From: Paenibacillus lactis
GTDB lineage: Bacteria; Bacillota; Bacilli; Paenibacillales; Paenibacillaceae
Assembly (NCBI RefSeq): GCF_017873605.1
Contig: NZ_JAGGKI010000002.1
Location: 434,001 to 498,000 of the forward strand
Length of the DNA stretch: 64,000 nucleotides
Reading direction: 5' to 3'
The position numbers and the translations under genes are program-made. Of the stretch, positions 1 to 8,646 are shown in pieces. The notes beneath the pieces are model-generated. The model was not told where the DNA came from. It was given only the letters and a program-made list of their open reading frames with translations, and made no database searches. Positions within the stretch are counted from its first letter, which is position 1; every line of letters begins with the position of its first letter.

Positions 1-873
1 GGCGTCACGATTGTCGTCTTCCTGCTCATGCATCTCATTCCCGGGGACGCGGCACAGGTCATCATCGGGGAAGGCGCGCCGAGAGAGCAAGTCGAACAGA
101 TCCGGGAAAATCTCGGACTCAACGATCCGCTGCCGCTTCAGTATTGGAACTATGTCAGCGGGCTGCTTCAGGGGGATCTGGGCGACTCGATCCGCAGCAG
201 CCGGCCGATTGCCGATGAGATTTTCACCAGCCGGTTCTGGATTACGTTAGAGCTCGCCGTGTATAGTACGATTCTGGCCGTGTTTCTCGGCATCCTCGCC
301 GGCATCATCTCCGCCGTCAAGAAAAGCTCCCCCGCCGACATCGGGGTCATGTTCATCGCCCTGTTCGGGCTGTCGATGCCGAATTTCTGGCTCGGTCTGA
401 TGCTGATCCAATATTTTGCAGTGGATCTCGGCTGGTTCCGTCCCTCCGGCTGGGGCACCTGGTCGCAGACCGTCCTGCCCGTCATTACCCTTGGGACCGG
501 CGGTGCCGCGATCATTGCGCGGATGACCCGCTCCAGCATGCTGGAGGTGATCAGCCAGGACTATATCCGCACAGCGCGGGCGAAGGGCGTTCGGGAACGC
601 GTCATCATCTACCGGCACGCGCTGAAAAATGCAATGATTCCGGTCATCACCGTCATCGGGCTCGAATTCGGCGGACTGCTTGGCGGCGCCGTGCTAACCG
701 AATCCGTATTCGCGGTCAATGGCATGGGCCGTTATGTGGTCGATTCCATCAGGGGCAGGGATTTCCCGGTCGTGCAGGCTACGGTGCTGGTGCTCTCGGT
801 CATGTTCGTGCTCGTCAACCTGCTCGTGGACATCTCCTATCGGTATTTCAACAAACGCATTGATTTCGATTGA
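1..873 (+). CDS. Oligopeptide/dipeptide ABC transporter permease, OppB/DppB family (5' end outside window)
   Basis: Membrane permease of a peptide-type ABC importer. The reading frame is open from base 1 (GVTIVVFLLMHLIPGD...), so the true start lies upstream and the internal ATG at 28 is not the start. About 290 residues are present. They include the post-TM1 'LIPGD' region typical of OppB/DppB, several hydrophobic spans and the BPD_transp_1 coupling region (YIRTARAKGV...HALKNAMIPVI) that docks on the ATPase. The gene lies 33 bases before the OppD-type ATPase gene and clearly shares its operon. No OppC-type partner follows, so the second permease and the binding protein should lie upstream. 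Peptides are the usual substrate, but sugars or nickel also occur in this family. Confidence 0.93.
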   Translation, partial: GVTIVVFLLMHLIPGDAAQVIIGEGAPREQVEQIRENLGLNDPLPLQYWNYVSGLLQGDLGDSIRSSRPIADEIFTSRFWITLELAVYSTILAVFLGILAGIISAVKKSSPADIGVMFIALFGLSMPNFWLGLMLIQYFAVDLGWFRPSGWGTWSQTVLPVITLGTGGAAIIARMTRSSMLEVISQDYIRTARAKGVRERVIIYRHALKNAMIPVITVIGLEFGGLLGGAVLTESVFAVNGMGRYVVDSIRGRDFPVVQATVLVLSVMFVLVNLLVDISYRYFNKRIDFD

Positions 874-906
874 TCGACGAATTCGAAGAGAAGGGAGCGA
901 GGGTAG

Positions 907-1923
907 ATGAAGTCAGCATCAACGCTGCTGGACATTAAGGATTTGCGGACTTCTTTTTTCACGGAGCAGGGGGAGGGCAAGGCCGTGGACGGGGTCAGCC
1001 TGCATGTCCGCAAAGGAGCGACGCTTGGGATCGTAGGCGAATCAGGCTCGGGGAAGAGCATTCTGTCCTTGTCGATTCTCCGTCTCATCTTGAGTCCGGG
1101 CCGGATTGTAGGCGGTCAAATTCTATATAACGGCGAGAATCTGCTGGATAAAACGGACCGGCAGATGCGCAAGCTGCGGGGCAATCAAATTTCGATGATC
1201 TTTCAGGAGCCGATGACATCGCTGAACCCGGTCTTTACGATCGGTGATCAAATCGCCGAGGTTTATCGCATTCACGAGCAGCTGGGCAACAAACAAGCGC
1301 TGGAGAAAGCCGTGCACATGCTGCGGCTTGTCGGCATCCCCTCCCCGGAGAAGCGGATTTCGCAGTACCCGTTCCAGCTGTCCGGCGGGATGCGGCAGCG
1401 CGTCATGATTGCGATGGCGCTCGCCTGCAATCCCGACCTCCTGATCGCGGATGAGCCCACGACCGCGCTCGACGTGACGATTCAGGCGCAAATTCTGGAG
1501 CTGATGAAAGAGCTGCAGCAGAAGCTGCATATGTCGATTATTTTCATCACGCATGATTTGGGGATTGTCGCCGAAACCTGTGATGATGTGGCGGTGATGT
1601 ACTGCGGCAAGGTCGTGGAATATGCCGATGTCCGGTCCCTATTCAAGCATCCGAAGCATCCCTACACCATCGGATTGATGAATTCGCTGCCGCGCCATGA
1701 CGTCGACCAAGAAGCGCTGGAGCCGATCCGGGGCTCGGTGCCGAGCCCATTCGACCTGCAGAAAGGCTGCCGGTTTGCCCCGCGCTGCCCGGATGCCCGG
1801 AAGCTCTGCTATGATCAGCAGCCCGAGCTGTCGGCGCTGACGAACCGCCAGCAGGTCAGCTGCTGGAAGTATACCGATCAATGGGATGCCGTAAGCGAGG
1901 TGAATGATAACGATGAGCGATAA
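907..1923 (+). CDS. Peptide ABC transporter ATP-binding protein, OppD/DppD family
   Basis: Cytoplasmic ATPase subunit of the peptide importer, 338 residues, normal for OppD. Visible motifs are Walker A GESGSGKS at about residue 44, the Q-loop in [10 protein letters not shown], signature LSGGMRQR at about 158 and Walker [13 protein letters not shown] at about 178. The C-terminal oligopeptide-transporter extension with its cysteine cluster ([15 protein letters not shown], near 288) is also present. An AGGGAGCGAGGG ribosome binding site precedes the ATG. The 3' end overlaps the OppF-type gene, indicating translational coupling. OppD and OppF normally form a heterodimer beneath OppB/OppC. Confidence 0.95.
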   Translation: MKSASTLLDIKDLRTSFFTEQGEGKAVDGVSLHVRKGATLGIVGESGSGKSILSLSILRLILSPGRIVGGQILYNGENLLDKTDRQMRKLRGNQISMIFQEPMTSLNPVFTIGDQIAEVYRIHEQLGNKQALEKAVHMLRLVGIPSPEKRISQYPFQLSGGMRQRVMIAMALACNPDLLIADEPTTALDVTIQAQILELMKELQQKLHMSIIFITHDLGIVAETCDDVAVMYCGKVVEYADVRSLFKHPKHPYTIGLMNSLPRHDVDQEALEPIRGSVPSPFDLQKGCRFAPRCPDARKLCYDQQPELSALTNRQQVSCWKYTDQWDAVSEVNDNDER

Positions 1924-2938
1924 TAGAACCGCAAAGGAATTATTGTCCGTTAAGCATCTGAAGCAGTATTTTCCGATCAAGGGCGGCATCTTTGGACGTA
2001 CCGTCAATGTCGTGAAGGCCGTAGACGACATTTCCTTCTCCGTTAACGAGGGGGAGACCGTCAGCCTCGTCGGCGAATCGGGATGCGGCAAATCGACGAC
2101 CGGACGGGCAATTCTGCGCCTGGATGAGCCCACCTCCGGTGAAGTCATGTTCGAGGGCACGAATCTTCTTGCCCTAAGCAAATCGCAGATGAATCGGAAG
2201 CGCAAGGACCTGCAGATGATTTTCCAGGACCCGTACGCTTCGTTGAACCCTCGCAAAACCGCGGTTCAAGTGCTGGAGGAAGCGATGGAAATCCAGAACA
2301 TCGTCCCGAAAAAGGAACGCCGGTCAAGGGCCATCGAGCTGCTCGAAACCGTTGGCCTCTCCGCCTATCAGGCCGATCGCTATCCCCACGAGTTCAGCGG
2401 CGGACAGCGGCAGCGGATCGGCATCGCCCGCGCGCTGTCGGTCAATCCCAAGCTCATTATCAGCGACGAGGCCGTGTCTGCCCTTGACGTCTCGATCCAG
2501 GCTCAAGTGCTGAACCTGATGAAATCGCTCCAGAAGGAATTCAAGCTGACGTATCTGTTCATCTCCCATGATCTTGGCGTCGTCCGCCACATCTCCGACC
2601 GGATCATCGTCATGTACCTTGGCACGATCGTTGAGATTGCGGACAAACAATCGCTGTTCCGGCGGCCGCAGCATCCCTACACCCGAGCGCTGCTGTCTGC
2701 GATCCCCACCCTCGATCCCGACCGCAAGAAGGAGCGGATTCTGCTGAAAGGGGACGTCCCTTCCCCGCTCAACCCGCCGTCCGGCTGCCGCTTCCATACC
2801 CGCTGTATGTACGCCACGGACCGCTGCAAATCCGAAGCCCCAGTCCTTCGGGAAGCAGGCATGGGCGGCGGCCATCAGGCAGCGTGCCATTACATCGAGG
2901 AAATTGCGGAAGGTGCGCTTTATTCTAGGCGGGAGTAA
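1913..2938 (+). CDS. Peptide ABC transporter ATP-binding protein, OppF/DppF family
   Basis: Second ATPase of the peptide importer, about 341 residues. It has Walker A GESGCGKST (about residue 54), signature FSGGQRQR (about 161), Walker B LIISDEAVSALD (about 181) and the C-terminal oligopeptide_ABC region with GCRFHTRCMYATDRC. I prefer the ATG at 1913 because the GAGG at 1897-1900 lies at usable spacing from it; the in-frame ATG at 1904 is too close. With this start the gene overlaps oppD by 11 bases. It is the last gene of the operon. Confidence 0.94.
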   Translation: MSDNRTAKELLSVKHLKQYFPIKGGIFGRTVNVVKAVDDISFSVNEGETVSLVGESGCGKSTTGRAILRLDEPTSGEVMFEGTNLLALSKSQMNRKRKDLQMIFQDPYASLNPRKTAVQVLEEAMEIQNIVPKKERRSRAIELLETVGLSAYQADRYPHEFSGGQRQRIGIARALSVNPKLIISDEAVSALDVSIQAQVLNLMKSLQKEFKLTYLFISHDLGVVRHISDRIIVMYLGTIVEIADKQSLFRRPQHPYTRALLSAIPTLDPDRKKERILLKGDVPSPLNPPSGCRFHTRCMYATDRCKSEAPVLREAGMGGGHQAACHYIEEIAEGALYSRRE

Positions 2939-3015
2939 TATACCGCAGGCCGGTAATACATCGCTATGCGGAGGAAAGAACCGGGTGCGAAATTATACGG
3001 GTGTGAGTGGACGCA

Positions 3016-3118
3016 GGTGCGGATAGAAACAGGTGCGTAAGAAACAGGTGTGATAGAAATGGTGCGGGTAGAAATGGTGCGGGTAGAAATGGTGCGGATA
3101 GAAGTGATGCAATAGAAA
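3016..3118. repeat. Seven tandem ~15-bp units, intergenic
   Basis: Seven consecutive degenerate copies of GGTGCGGGTAGAAAT. Unit lengths are 16, 15, 14, 15, 15, 15 and 13. The units at 3061-3075 and 3076-3090 are identical. The array lies between the end of the oppF gene and the hairpin at 3117. No reading frame or known element is associated; it looks like a slippage-generated minisatellite. Confidence 0.85.
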
Positions 3119-3145
3119 GACCGAGCGGCTGTGCCGCTCGGTCTT
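3117..3145. terminator. Hairpin terminator between convergent genes
   Basis: Perfect 12-bp stem AAGACCGAGCGG / CCGCTCGGTCTT with a 5-base loop. It lies between the 3' end of the peptide transporter operon and the 3' end of the convergent SEDS gene, so it can serve both strands. The U-tract is weak on each side. Confidence 0.6.
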
Positions 3146-3194
3146 AATCATGGGCTAGAGCAGAATCAACCGCTACGTGGTAGCTTGTTTTCGC

Positions 3195-4514
3195 TCACTT
3201 CACTCTAACCGCTTCGATTCCTCCGAGGTCGCTCGGAATCATATTTTTCCGCCGGTAAATCGACAGGATCAGGCCGACGACAGCCAAATCTATGAGCTGG
3301 TTCGTTCCGCCGTAGGAGATGAAGGGCGGGTCCAGAGAGACGAGCGGGGCAATCCCTATTCCCATAAGTAACGGCCATAACAGCCGGATTCCAAAGACGA
3401 CCATGATCATCGCTGCCATATGTCTGGCATAAAGATCCCGATGCGTTTTGGAAACTTTCCAGATTCTAATCAGGAATAATATCGTCAAGACTACAACGGC
3501 AATACCAAAAATCCAACCGAAGCAATATACGAGATAAGGAAATACGCTATCATTCAAGATATAAGGCAATTTGGGGGATTCTGCTCCGAATCCTTGCCCA
3601 AACCACCCGGCATTCTTAATCGCACTTATGCTGTTGCCAACATGCCAGTTATAGCCGGAAAGCGGGTTTAACATATCCCTCCACCGAATAAGCAAAAGCT
3701 CCATATGCGTAAAAAGAGAAATCGTTAAGCTCGCAAGTGGAAGCGTCATGATTAGGACAAATTGCCGCGGGTTTTTCTTCGTTCTCCAGGTCAAGACAAG
3801 GAATCCGGCCGCGTAAATAAGAGAATACATAACCGAGTTGCTCATGCTGTAAAGCACGATTGGCAGAACGCCCCGATACAGCAGATTCAGCACCATCTCC
3901 CATCGCCCCCACTCGAATGCAGGTTTCATTCCAGCCTGTGCAACAAGGAGCGGGAGCAAGGAAAAGGTAATCATATTGACCCCAATAAAGCCGATACCCA
4001 AATATCCTGTATTGTATCCATGCAGCTTACCGTAGACTAAAACATATCCAAGTAAGAATAAGACAGAGAAAAATACCATTCCCGCGAATCTTCTTAATTT
4101 TCGATAATCCGTAAAATAAAGAACGATAAGCAGGAAAATCCCTATTCCAAAAAACAGTATCTTCCTATCAGGGATTTGCATAAAGCGAATAACATCGGTA
4201 TAGTAAACGCTCATTGTCCCGAACAGTCCGATTACCGAGAACAATCCTACAATGACAAGCAGCTTCCAATCCAGCTGCGGCCGATGGGCCATGTGCAGAC
4301 TTCGCCCGATCTCCTCCGGCTCGCCCATCTGCCGTACCGCCTCCAGCACGGCCGGCTCCTCGGCATTCCCCTCCAGCATCAGCAGCTCTGCCCGCTCCTC
4401 GATATGGCTTAGCAGCTCTTCCCGGATCTCCGCATGCATGGGCTTTGCCCGAACCTGCTTGCACACGCGGTCCAGAAAATCCTGTACCGTCCTGTACTCT
4501 TCAATATACCGCAC
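3195..4514 (-). CDS. SEDS-family (FtsW/RodA/SpoVE) membrane protein with N-terminal HAAS-like domain
   Basis: Polytopic membrane protein of about 439 residues, related to the shape/elongation/division/sporulation glycosyltransferases. The first ~85 residues are soluble and resemble the HAAS/permease-prefix domain found in PadR-linked proteins (YIEEYRTVQDFLDRV...MHAEIREELLSHIEERAE...MGEPEEIG). The remainder has about ten hydrophobic spans and the SEDS signature PPFISYGGTN near the C-terminus. An Asp in LNDSVF (about residue 320) sits where the catalytic Asp of RodA/FtsW lies, but the following EELG-type segment is replaced. A GTG start at 4514 is chosen because GGGGAGGG lies just upstream and spans the end of padR; the longer open frame has no comparable site. 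It is co-transcribed with padR. Whether it polymerises glycans is unknown. Confidence 0.85.
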   Translation of the reverse strand: MRYIEEYRTVQDFLDRVCKQVRAKPMHAEIREELLSHIEERAELLMLEGNAEEPAVLEAVRQMGEPEEIGRSLHMAHRPQLDWKLLVIVGLFSVIGLFGTMSVYYTDVIRFMQIPDRKILFFGIGIFLLIVLYFTDYRKLRRFAGMVFFSVLFLLGYVLVYGKLHGYNTGYLGIGFIGVNMITFSLLPLLVAQAGMKPAFEWGRWEMVLNLLYRGVLPIVLYSMSNSVMYSLIYAAGFLVLTWRTKKNPRQFVLIMTLPLASLTISLFTHMELLLIRWRDMLNPLSGYNWHVGNSISAIKNAGWFGQGFGAESPKLPYILNDSVFPYLVYCFGWIFGIAVVVLTILFLIRIWKVSKTHRDLYARHMAAMIMVVFGIRLLWPLLMGIGIAPLVSLDPPFISYGGTNQLIDLAVVGLILSIYRRKNMIPSDLGGIEAVRVK

Positions 4515-4516
4515 GG

Positions 4517-4846
4517 TTAGCTTCCCTCCCCGATGACGGTATCTACAGCGGTGCGGAACGCAATCCATTCTTTGGTCTTCTCATGTAGCTGATCCTTCCC
4601 CCGCTCCGTGATCCGATAATACTTCCTCTTGCGTCCATCAACCTGACTCCAATAGGATTCAAGCCACCCTTCCGCCTCAAGCGTATGCAGGATCGGATAC
4701 AGCGTGCCTTCCTTCATAACGAATACGCCGTCCGAGCTTTGCTCGATCTCCTTGATCAGCTCATACCCGTACATCTCCCGCTTGTTCAAAACGGTCAGCA
4801 GTAAAATGACGGTGCTGCCCTTCAGCAGCTCTTTGTTGATGCCCAT
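4517..4846 (-). CDS. PadR-family transcriptional regulator
   Basis: Small winged-helix DNA-binding protein of 109 residues, the usual length for the short PadR subfamily (LmrR-like). It shows the motif LTVLNKREMYGYELIKEIEQSSDG, split by the helix-turn-helix, followed by MKEGTLYPILHTLEAEGWL and the wing RKRKYYRITERGKDQL. The stop codon lies two bases from the GTG of the SEDS gene, so the two form an operon. PadR/HAAS pairs are common, the regulator usually repressing the membrane partner. The inverted repeat at 4862-4897 is the likely autoregulatory operator. Confidence 0.93.
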   Translation of the reverse strand: MGINKELLKGSTVILLLTVLNKREMYGYELIKEIEQSSDGVFVMKEGTLYPILHTLEAEGWLESYWSQVDGRKRKYYRITERGKDQLHEKTKEWIAFRTAVDTVIGEGS

Positions 4847-4861
4847 CCTGCCCTCACCCCT

Positions 4862-4897
4862 ATACCTAGTAAATCTATGTATCGTAATCCTAGGTAT
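4862..4897. promoter_or_regulatory. Inverted repeat, probable PadR operator
   Basis: Perfect 8-bp inverted repeat ATACCTAG / CTAGGTAT separated by 20 bases, 15 bases upstream of the padR ATG. Its position over the expected padR promoter fits autorepression. That PadR binds here is inference. Confidence 0.55.
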
Positions 4898-5100
4898 GAG
4901 TATAAATCATCCTTCCCTGATTCGCAATCCTAAACAGGCTAAATTATCGCATGAAAACAACGCTAATTATGCGTGTATGAAGCGGCCGCCGTCCACGATA
5001 TGATAGAGTTGATTTCAATTCGGCTGCAACGATGGGAATTGCTCGGCTGTTACTGACAGCGTTTCCATTTCACAATCATGCTAAGAAATGAGGTTATATC

Positions 5101-7896
5101 ATGAATTATCCATTCCAAAATCCCGATCTTCCCTTGGAAGAACGGGTTAACGACCTGGTCTCAAGATTCACGCTGGAGGAGAAAATCGAGCTCATGTGCC
5201 AATACCAGGCAGAGATTCCCCGTCTTGGCGTGCAAAAATACAAACACGGCACCGAAGGTGCCCACGGCGTTGCATGGCTTGGCGAAGCGACGGTCTTTCC
5301 CCAAAATACCGGGCTTGCCTGCACCTGGAATCCCGAGCTGATGCGTCAGATCGGATCGGTTATCGCCGATGAGGCCCGCGTCTACTACCAGCGCGACAAG
5401 GCCGTCAACGGCCTGACCATCTGGGCGCCGACCGTCGATATGGAGCGCGATCCCCGCTGGGGACGCACCGAGGAAGCCTACGGCGAGGACCCCCATCTGA
5501 CCGGCGAGCTGTCCACCGGACTCGTTCAAGGCATGCAAGGCGACCATCCTTTCTACTACAAAACGGTCGCGACCCTTAAGCATTTCTACGGCAACAACAA
5601 CGAGGTTGACCGCGGCTGCGCTTCGGTAAGCATCGACCCGCGCAACAAGCGGGAGTACTATTTGAAGGCCTTCGAGTCGGCTTTCCGTAAAGGCGGCGCC
5701 AAGTCGATGATGACCGCTTATAACGGCATTAACGGTACGCCGTGCAATCTGAACGATGAGGTAAACCGGATCGTCAAACAGGAATGGGGCATGGACGGAT
5801 TTGTCGTCGGCGATGCCGGGGACGTGCTCGGCACCGTCATGGACCATCATTACGTCGATTCCTACGCCGAGGCTGTAGCCTGTTCCGTAAAGGCCGGAAT
5901 TGACAGCATTACCGATGACCAGGAGATCTCCTTCCGCGCCCTCCGCGATGCGCTGGAGCAGGGCCTGCTTACAGAGCAGGATCTCGATCACGCGCTCCGC
6001 AACACGTTTCGCGTGCGCTTCCGCCTCGGCGAATTCGATCCGGAGGACCGCAATCCATACAGCCACGTCCCGGAATCGAAGCTGTGCGCACCCGAGCATG
6101 CCGAGCTGTCCTTACGGGCAGCTCGTGAATCCGTAGTCCTGTTGAAGAACGACGGCCTGCTGCCGCTGAACAACAATATGCCGTCGGCAGCGGTGATCGG
6201 CCCGCTTGCGGATGAAGCCTTTACCGACTGGTACAGCGGCACGCCGCCATACCGGATCACGCCGCTCCAAGGCATTACGGAGAAAATGAACGGCCGCAAG
6301 GTGAACTTCCATACCGGGCTGGATCAAGTGCGCCTGCGCAGCGCGGCCAGCGGTCAGTACGTGACGTTGGCGGATGATAACAGGCTTCTCTTCGGAACGA
6401 ACGAGTCTTCGGAGGCTGCCCTCTTTGAACGCAACGATTGGGGTTGGGGATCCGTTACGCTCCGCCTTGTGAGCAGCGGCAAATTCGTGACGGAGACCGA
6501 GAACGGTCTTCAGGCGATCGCTGACGAAGCCCGCGGCTGGTTCGTGAAGGAAGCCTTTGGTCTCGAGACGCTTCCGGACGGTACAACGGTCATGACTTCA
6601 TGGGAAGGCAAGCCGGTCATTCTGGATGAACAAGGCCGGTTAACCATCGGTGCTGACGGTGCAGAGGCCGCACCGTTTATGGTGGAGACCGTTCAGGATG
6701 GCATCGAAGCAGCGGCTGCCGCGGCGAAAGCGGCCGAAACGGCCATCGTTTTTGTGGGCAACAGCCCGTTCATTAACGGCAAGGAAACCATCGACCGTCC
6801 TGACATCGTGCTCCCGCCATCCCAGCAGCAGCTGATTCAAGCAGTACATGCAGCGAATCCAAACACGGTTGTTGTCATTGTGGGCAGCTATCCGTTCGCC
6901 GTGAACTGGGAGCAGGAGCACGTGCCTTCCATCGTCTTCACGTCGCATGCCGGCCAGGAGCTCGGCCGTGCCGTAGCGGATGTCCTATACGGAGACTACA
7001 ATCCGGGCGGCCGATTGAACATGACCTGGTATAAATCGGTTGACCAGCTCCCGGACCTGATGGACTACGATATCATTAAAGGGAAGCGTACGTATCAATA
7101 TTTCGACGGGGATGTGCTTTACCCGTTCGGACATGGTCTTAGCTATACCCGCTTCGCTTACGGCCGGCTGTCCATCAGCGAACCCGTTATGAAAGCGGAC
7201 GGTCAGGTTACGGTCTCCGTTCAGGTGCGCAATGAAGGCGATCGCGCCGGCGACGAGGTCGTCCAGCTGTACGTCAGCGCGAACAACTCCCGCGTCGTGC
7301 GTCCGCTCAAAACGTTAAAGGGCTTCCGCCGGATTCACCTGGACCCGGGCGCCTCGGAAACGGTAAGCTTCGAGCTAGCCGCGGAGGAGCTGGCGTTCTG
7401 GGACGTCACGCGCGAGCGTTACTGCATCGAGAGCGGTGAATACAGCGTTATGGTCGGACCTTCCTCTTCACAGGCTGCCGAAACGGCTATCCTGCAAGTG
7501 GAAGGAGAAGTCATTCCGCCGCGTTCCTTATCCGGGCGTGTCCGTGCCGTCAATTACGACGATTACAGCGGGGTGTTCATCGACGAATGCCGCGAAGGCG
7601 GCGAAAGCATCCGTGTCGCCACGGAAAGCGGATGGATCGCCTTCCATGACGTTGAGTTCAGCGAACCTGTCTCTACGTTCGAGGCCAGAGTGTCCGGCCA
7701 TATCCGGGGCGGCGAGTTAGTTCTCGCAACAGGCAGCCCAGATGGCCCGATCATCGGAAGCTGCAAGGTGATCCCGACCGGCGGACGCCAAGCCTGGACG
7801 ACCGTCAAGGCGTCCGTAGAGGCCATATGCGGACGGCATGATGTGTTCCTTATCTTAAAAGGCGAAGTTCAAGTCAGCTGGCTGCGGATGGTTTAA
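5101..7896 (+). CDS. Glycoside hydrolase family 3 beta-glycosidase with beta-trefoil-like insertion and C-terminal CBM-like module
   Basis: Retaining exo-beta-glycosidase (beta-glucosidase/xylosidase type), 931 residues, with no signal peptide and so probably cytoplasmic. The GH3 N-terminal barrel shows KHGTEGAHGVAW, KHFYGNNNE and MMTAYNGINGTPCN. The nucleophile Asp is at about residue 238 in DGFVVGDAGD. The (alpha/beta)6 C-terminal domain (ESVVLLKNDGLLPL, VVIVGSYPF, HAGQELGRAVADVLYGDYNPGGRL) is interrupted between about residues 405 and 540 by a fascin-like segment (LRSAASGQYVTLADDN... SSGKFVTETENG). A fibronectin-III-like domain (GHGLSYTRFAYG onward) follows, then about 130 residues resembling a CBM6-type fold. 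The gene is monocistronic and is followed by a terminator at 7947. Substrate cannot be assigned. Confidence 0.9.
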   Translation: MNYPFQNPDLPLEERVNDLVSRFTLEEKIELMCQYQAEIPRLGVQKYKHGTEGAHGVAWLGEATVFPQNTGLACTWNPELMRQIGSVIADEARVYYQRDKAVNGLTIWAPTVDMERDPRWGRTEEAYGEDPHLTGELSTGLVQGMQGDHPFYYKTVATLKHFYGNNNEVDRGCASVSIDPRNKREYYLKAFESAFRKGGAKSMMTAYNGINGTPCNLNDEVNRIVKQEWGMDGFVVGDAGDVLGTVMDHHYVDSYAEAVACSVKAGIDSITDDQEISFRALRDALEQGLLTEQDLDHALRNTFRVRFRLGEFDPEDRNPYSHVPESKLCAPEHAELSLRAARESVVLLKNDGLLPLNNNMPSAAVIGPLADEAFTDWYSGTPPYRITPLQGITEKMNGRKVNFHTGLDQVRLRSAASGQYVTLADDNRLLFGTNESSEAALFERNDWGWGSVTLRLVSSGKFVTETENGLQAIADEARGWFVKEAFGLETLPDGTTVMTSWEGKPVILDEQGRLTIGADGAEAAPFMVETVQDGIEAAAAAAKAAETAIVFVGNSPFINGKETIDRPDIVLPPSQQQLIQAVHAANPNTVVVIVGSYPFAVNWEQEHVPSIVFTSHAGQELGRAVADVLYGDYNPGGRLNMTWYKSVDQLPDLMDYDIIKGKRTYQYFDGDVLYPFGHGLSYTRFAYGRLSISEPVMKADGQVTVSVQVRNEGDRAGDEVVQLYVSANNSRVVRPLKTLKGFRRIHLDPGASETVSFELAAEELAFWDVTRERYCIESGEYSVMVGPSSSQAAETAILQVEGEVIPPRSLSGRVRAVNYDDYSGVFIDECREGGESIRVATESGWIAFHDVEFSEPVSTFEARVSGHIRGGELVLATGSPDGPIIGSCKVIPTGGRQAWTTVKASVEAICGRHDVFLILKGEVQVSWLRMV

Positions 7897-7946
7897 TCGG
7901 CGAAACTGCTTATATTTTCGGCAATGCCTTCTCCCTATCAATTCCG

Positions 7947-7990
7947 AGAACATCTGCCCCTCTTTTTTTAGAGCGGGACAGATGTTCTTT
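7947..7990 (+). terminator. Rho-independent terminator after GH3 gene
   Basis: Long stem AGAACATCTG / CAGATGTTCT, extended by CCC/GGG pairs around a T-rich loop and followed by TTT. It lies 51 bases after the GH3 stop codon. Confidence 0.8.
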
Positions 7991-8112
7991 TGCTATCTTA
8001 GAGTCATAGCTTTAACGGATTGTTCTACCATACTTGGGGCTATTTCGGAAAATGAACCTTTTCCAAGGGTCATTTGTTTATATAGCATAACGCGAAGAAA
8101 GGAGTGCCATAA

Positions 8113-8646
8113 TTGACCGAACGTGAGCTGTTTGATTCGTACAACAAGGAAGTGTACCGGACTTGTTATTACATGCTCCGAAACGCGCAGGATGCGGAGG
8201 ATGTATGCCATGACGTATTCGTCACCGTATTTCGGCAGGACTGGAAGCGTATCGAGAATATCCGGGCATGGATTATGCGCATCACGATGAATCACTGCCT
8301 GAATCTGCTTAGGAAAAACCAGACGAAACGTGAGAAGCAGCCCCAGGTTCAGTGGCTCCATGAACACAAGGCCGCATCGATCAAATCGGTCGACGCAGTC
8401 GTGCTCGAGAGAGAGACCTCGGCCGAATGGGAGAAACTGCTGAAGCAGCTTCCCGATAAGCTGCTTGCGGTGGTAACCCTCCGCTTTATCGGCGAGCTGT
8501 CGGTGGCGGAAATCGCCGATACCTTGCATATTCCGCAAGGAACCGTGAAGTCAAGGCTCCATAAAGCATTGAAGCTGATGCGCAAGAAGCTGGAACAAAA
8601 TCATTCCGTATGGTTGAAGGGAGAGGAACGACTTGGAACGTCTTGA
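8113..8646 (+). CDS. ECF-type RNA polymerase sigma factor
   Basis: Extracytoplasmic-function sigma-70 factor of 177 residues. Region 2 is seen in NKEVYRTCYYMLRNAQDAEDVCHDVFVTVFR. Region 4 is seen in LPDKLLAVVTLRFIGELSVAEIADTLHI and GTVKSRLHKALKLMRKKL. The start is TTG at 8113, set by GAAAGGAGTG immediately upstream. The gene overlaps the following DUF4179 gene by 14 bases, the arrangement of a sigma factor with its membrane-bound anti-sigma partner. The signal it responds to is unknown. Confidence 0.92.
   Translation: MTERELFDSYNKEVYRTCYYMLRNAQDAEDVCHDVFVTVFRQDWKRIENIRAWIMRITMNHCLNLLRKNQTKREKQPQVQWLHEHKAASIKSVDAVVLERETSAEWEKLLKQLPDKLLAVVTLRFIGELSVAEIADTLHIPQGTVKSRLHKALKLMRKKLEQNHSVWLKGEERLGTS

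Noticed and set aside
5161-6099. Minus-strand open frame of 312 codons opposite the GH3 gene
   Set aside because: Antisense shadow within the conserved GH3 barrel; composition not protein-like.
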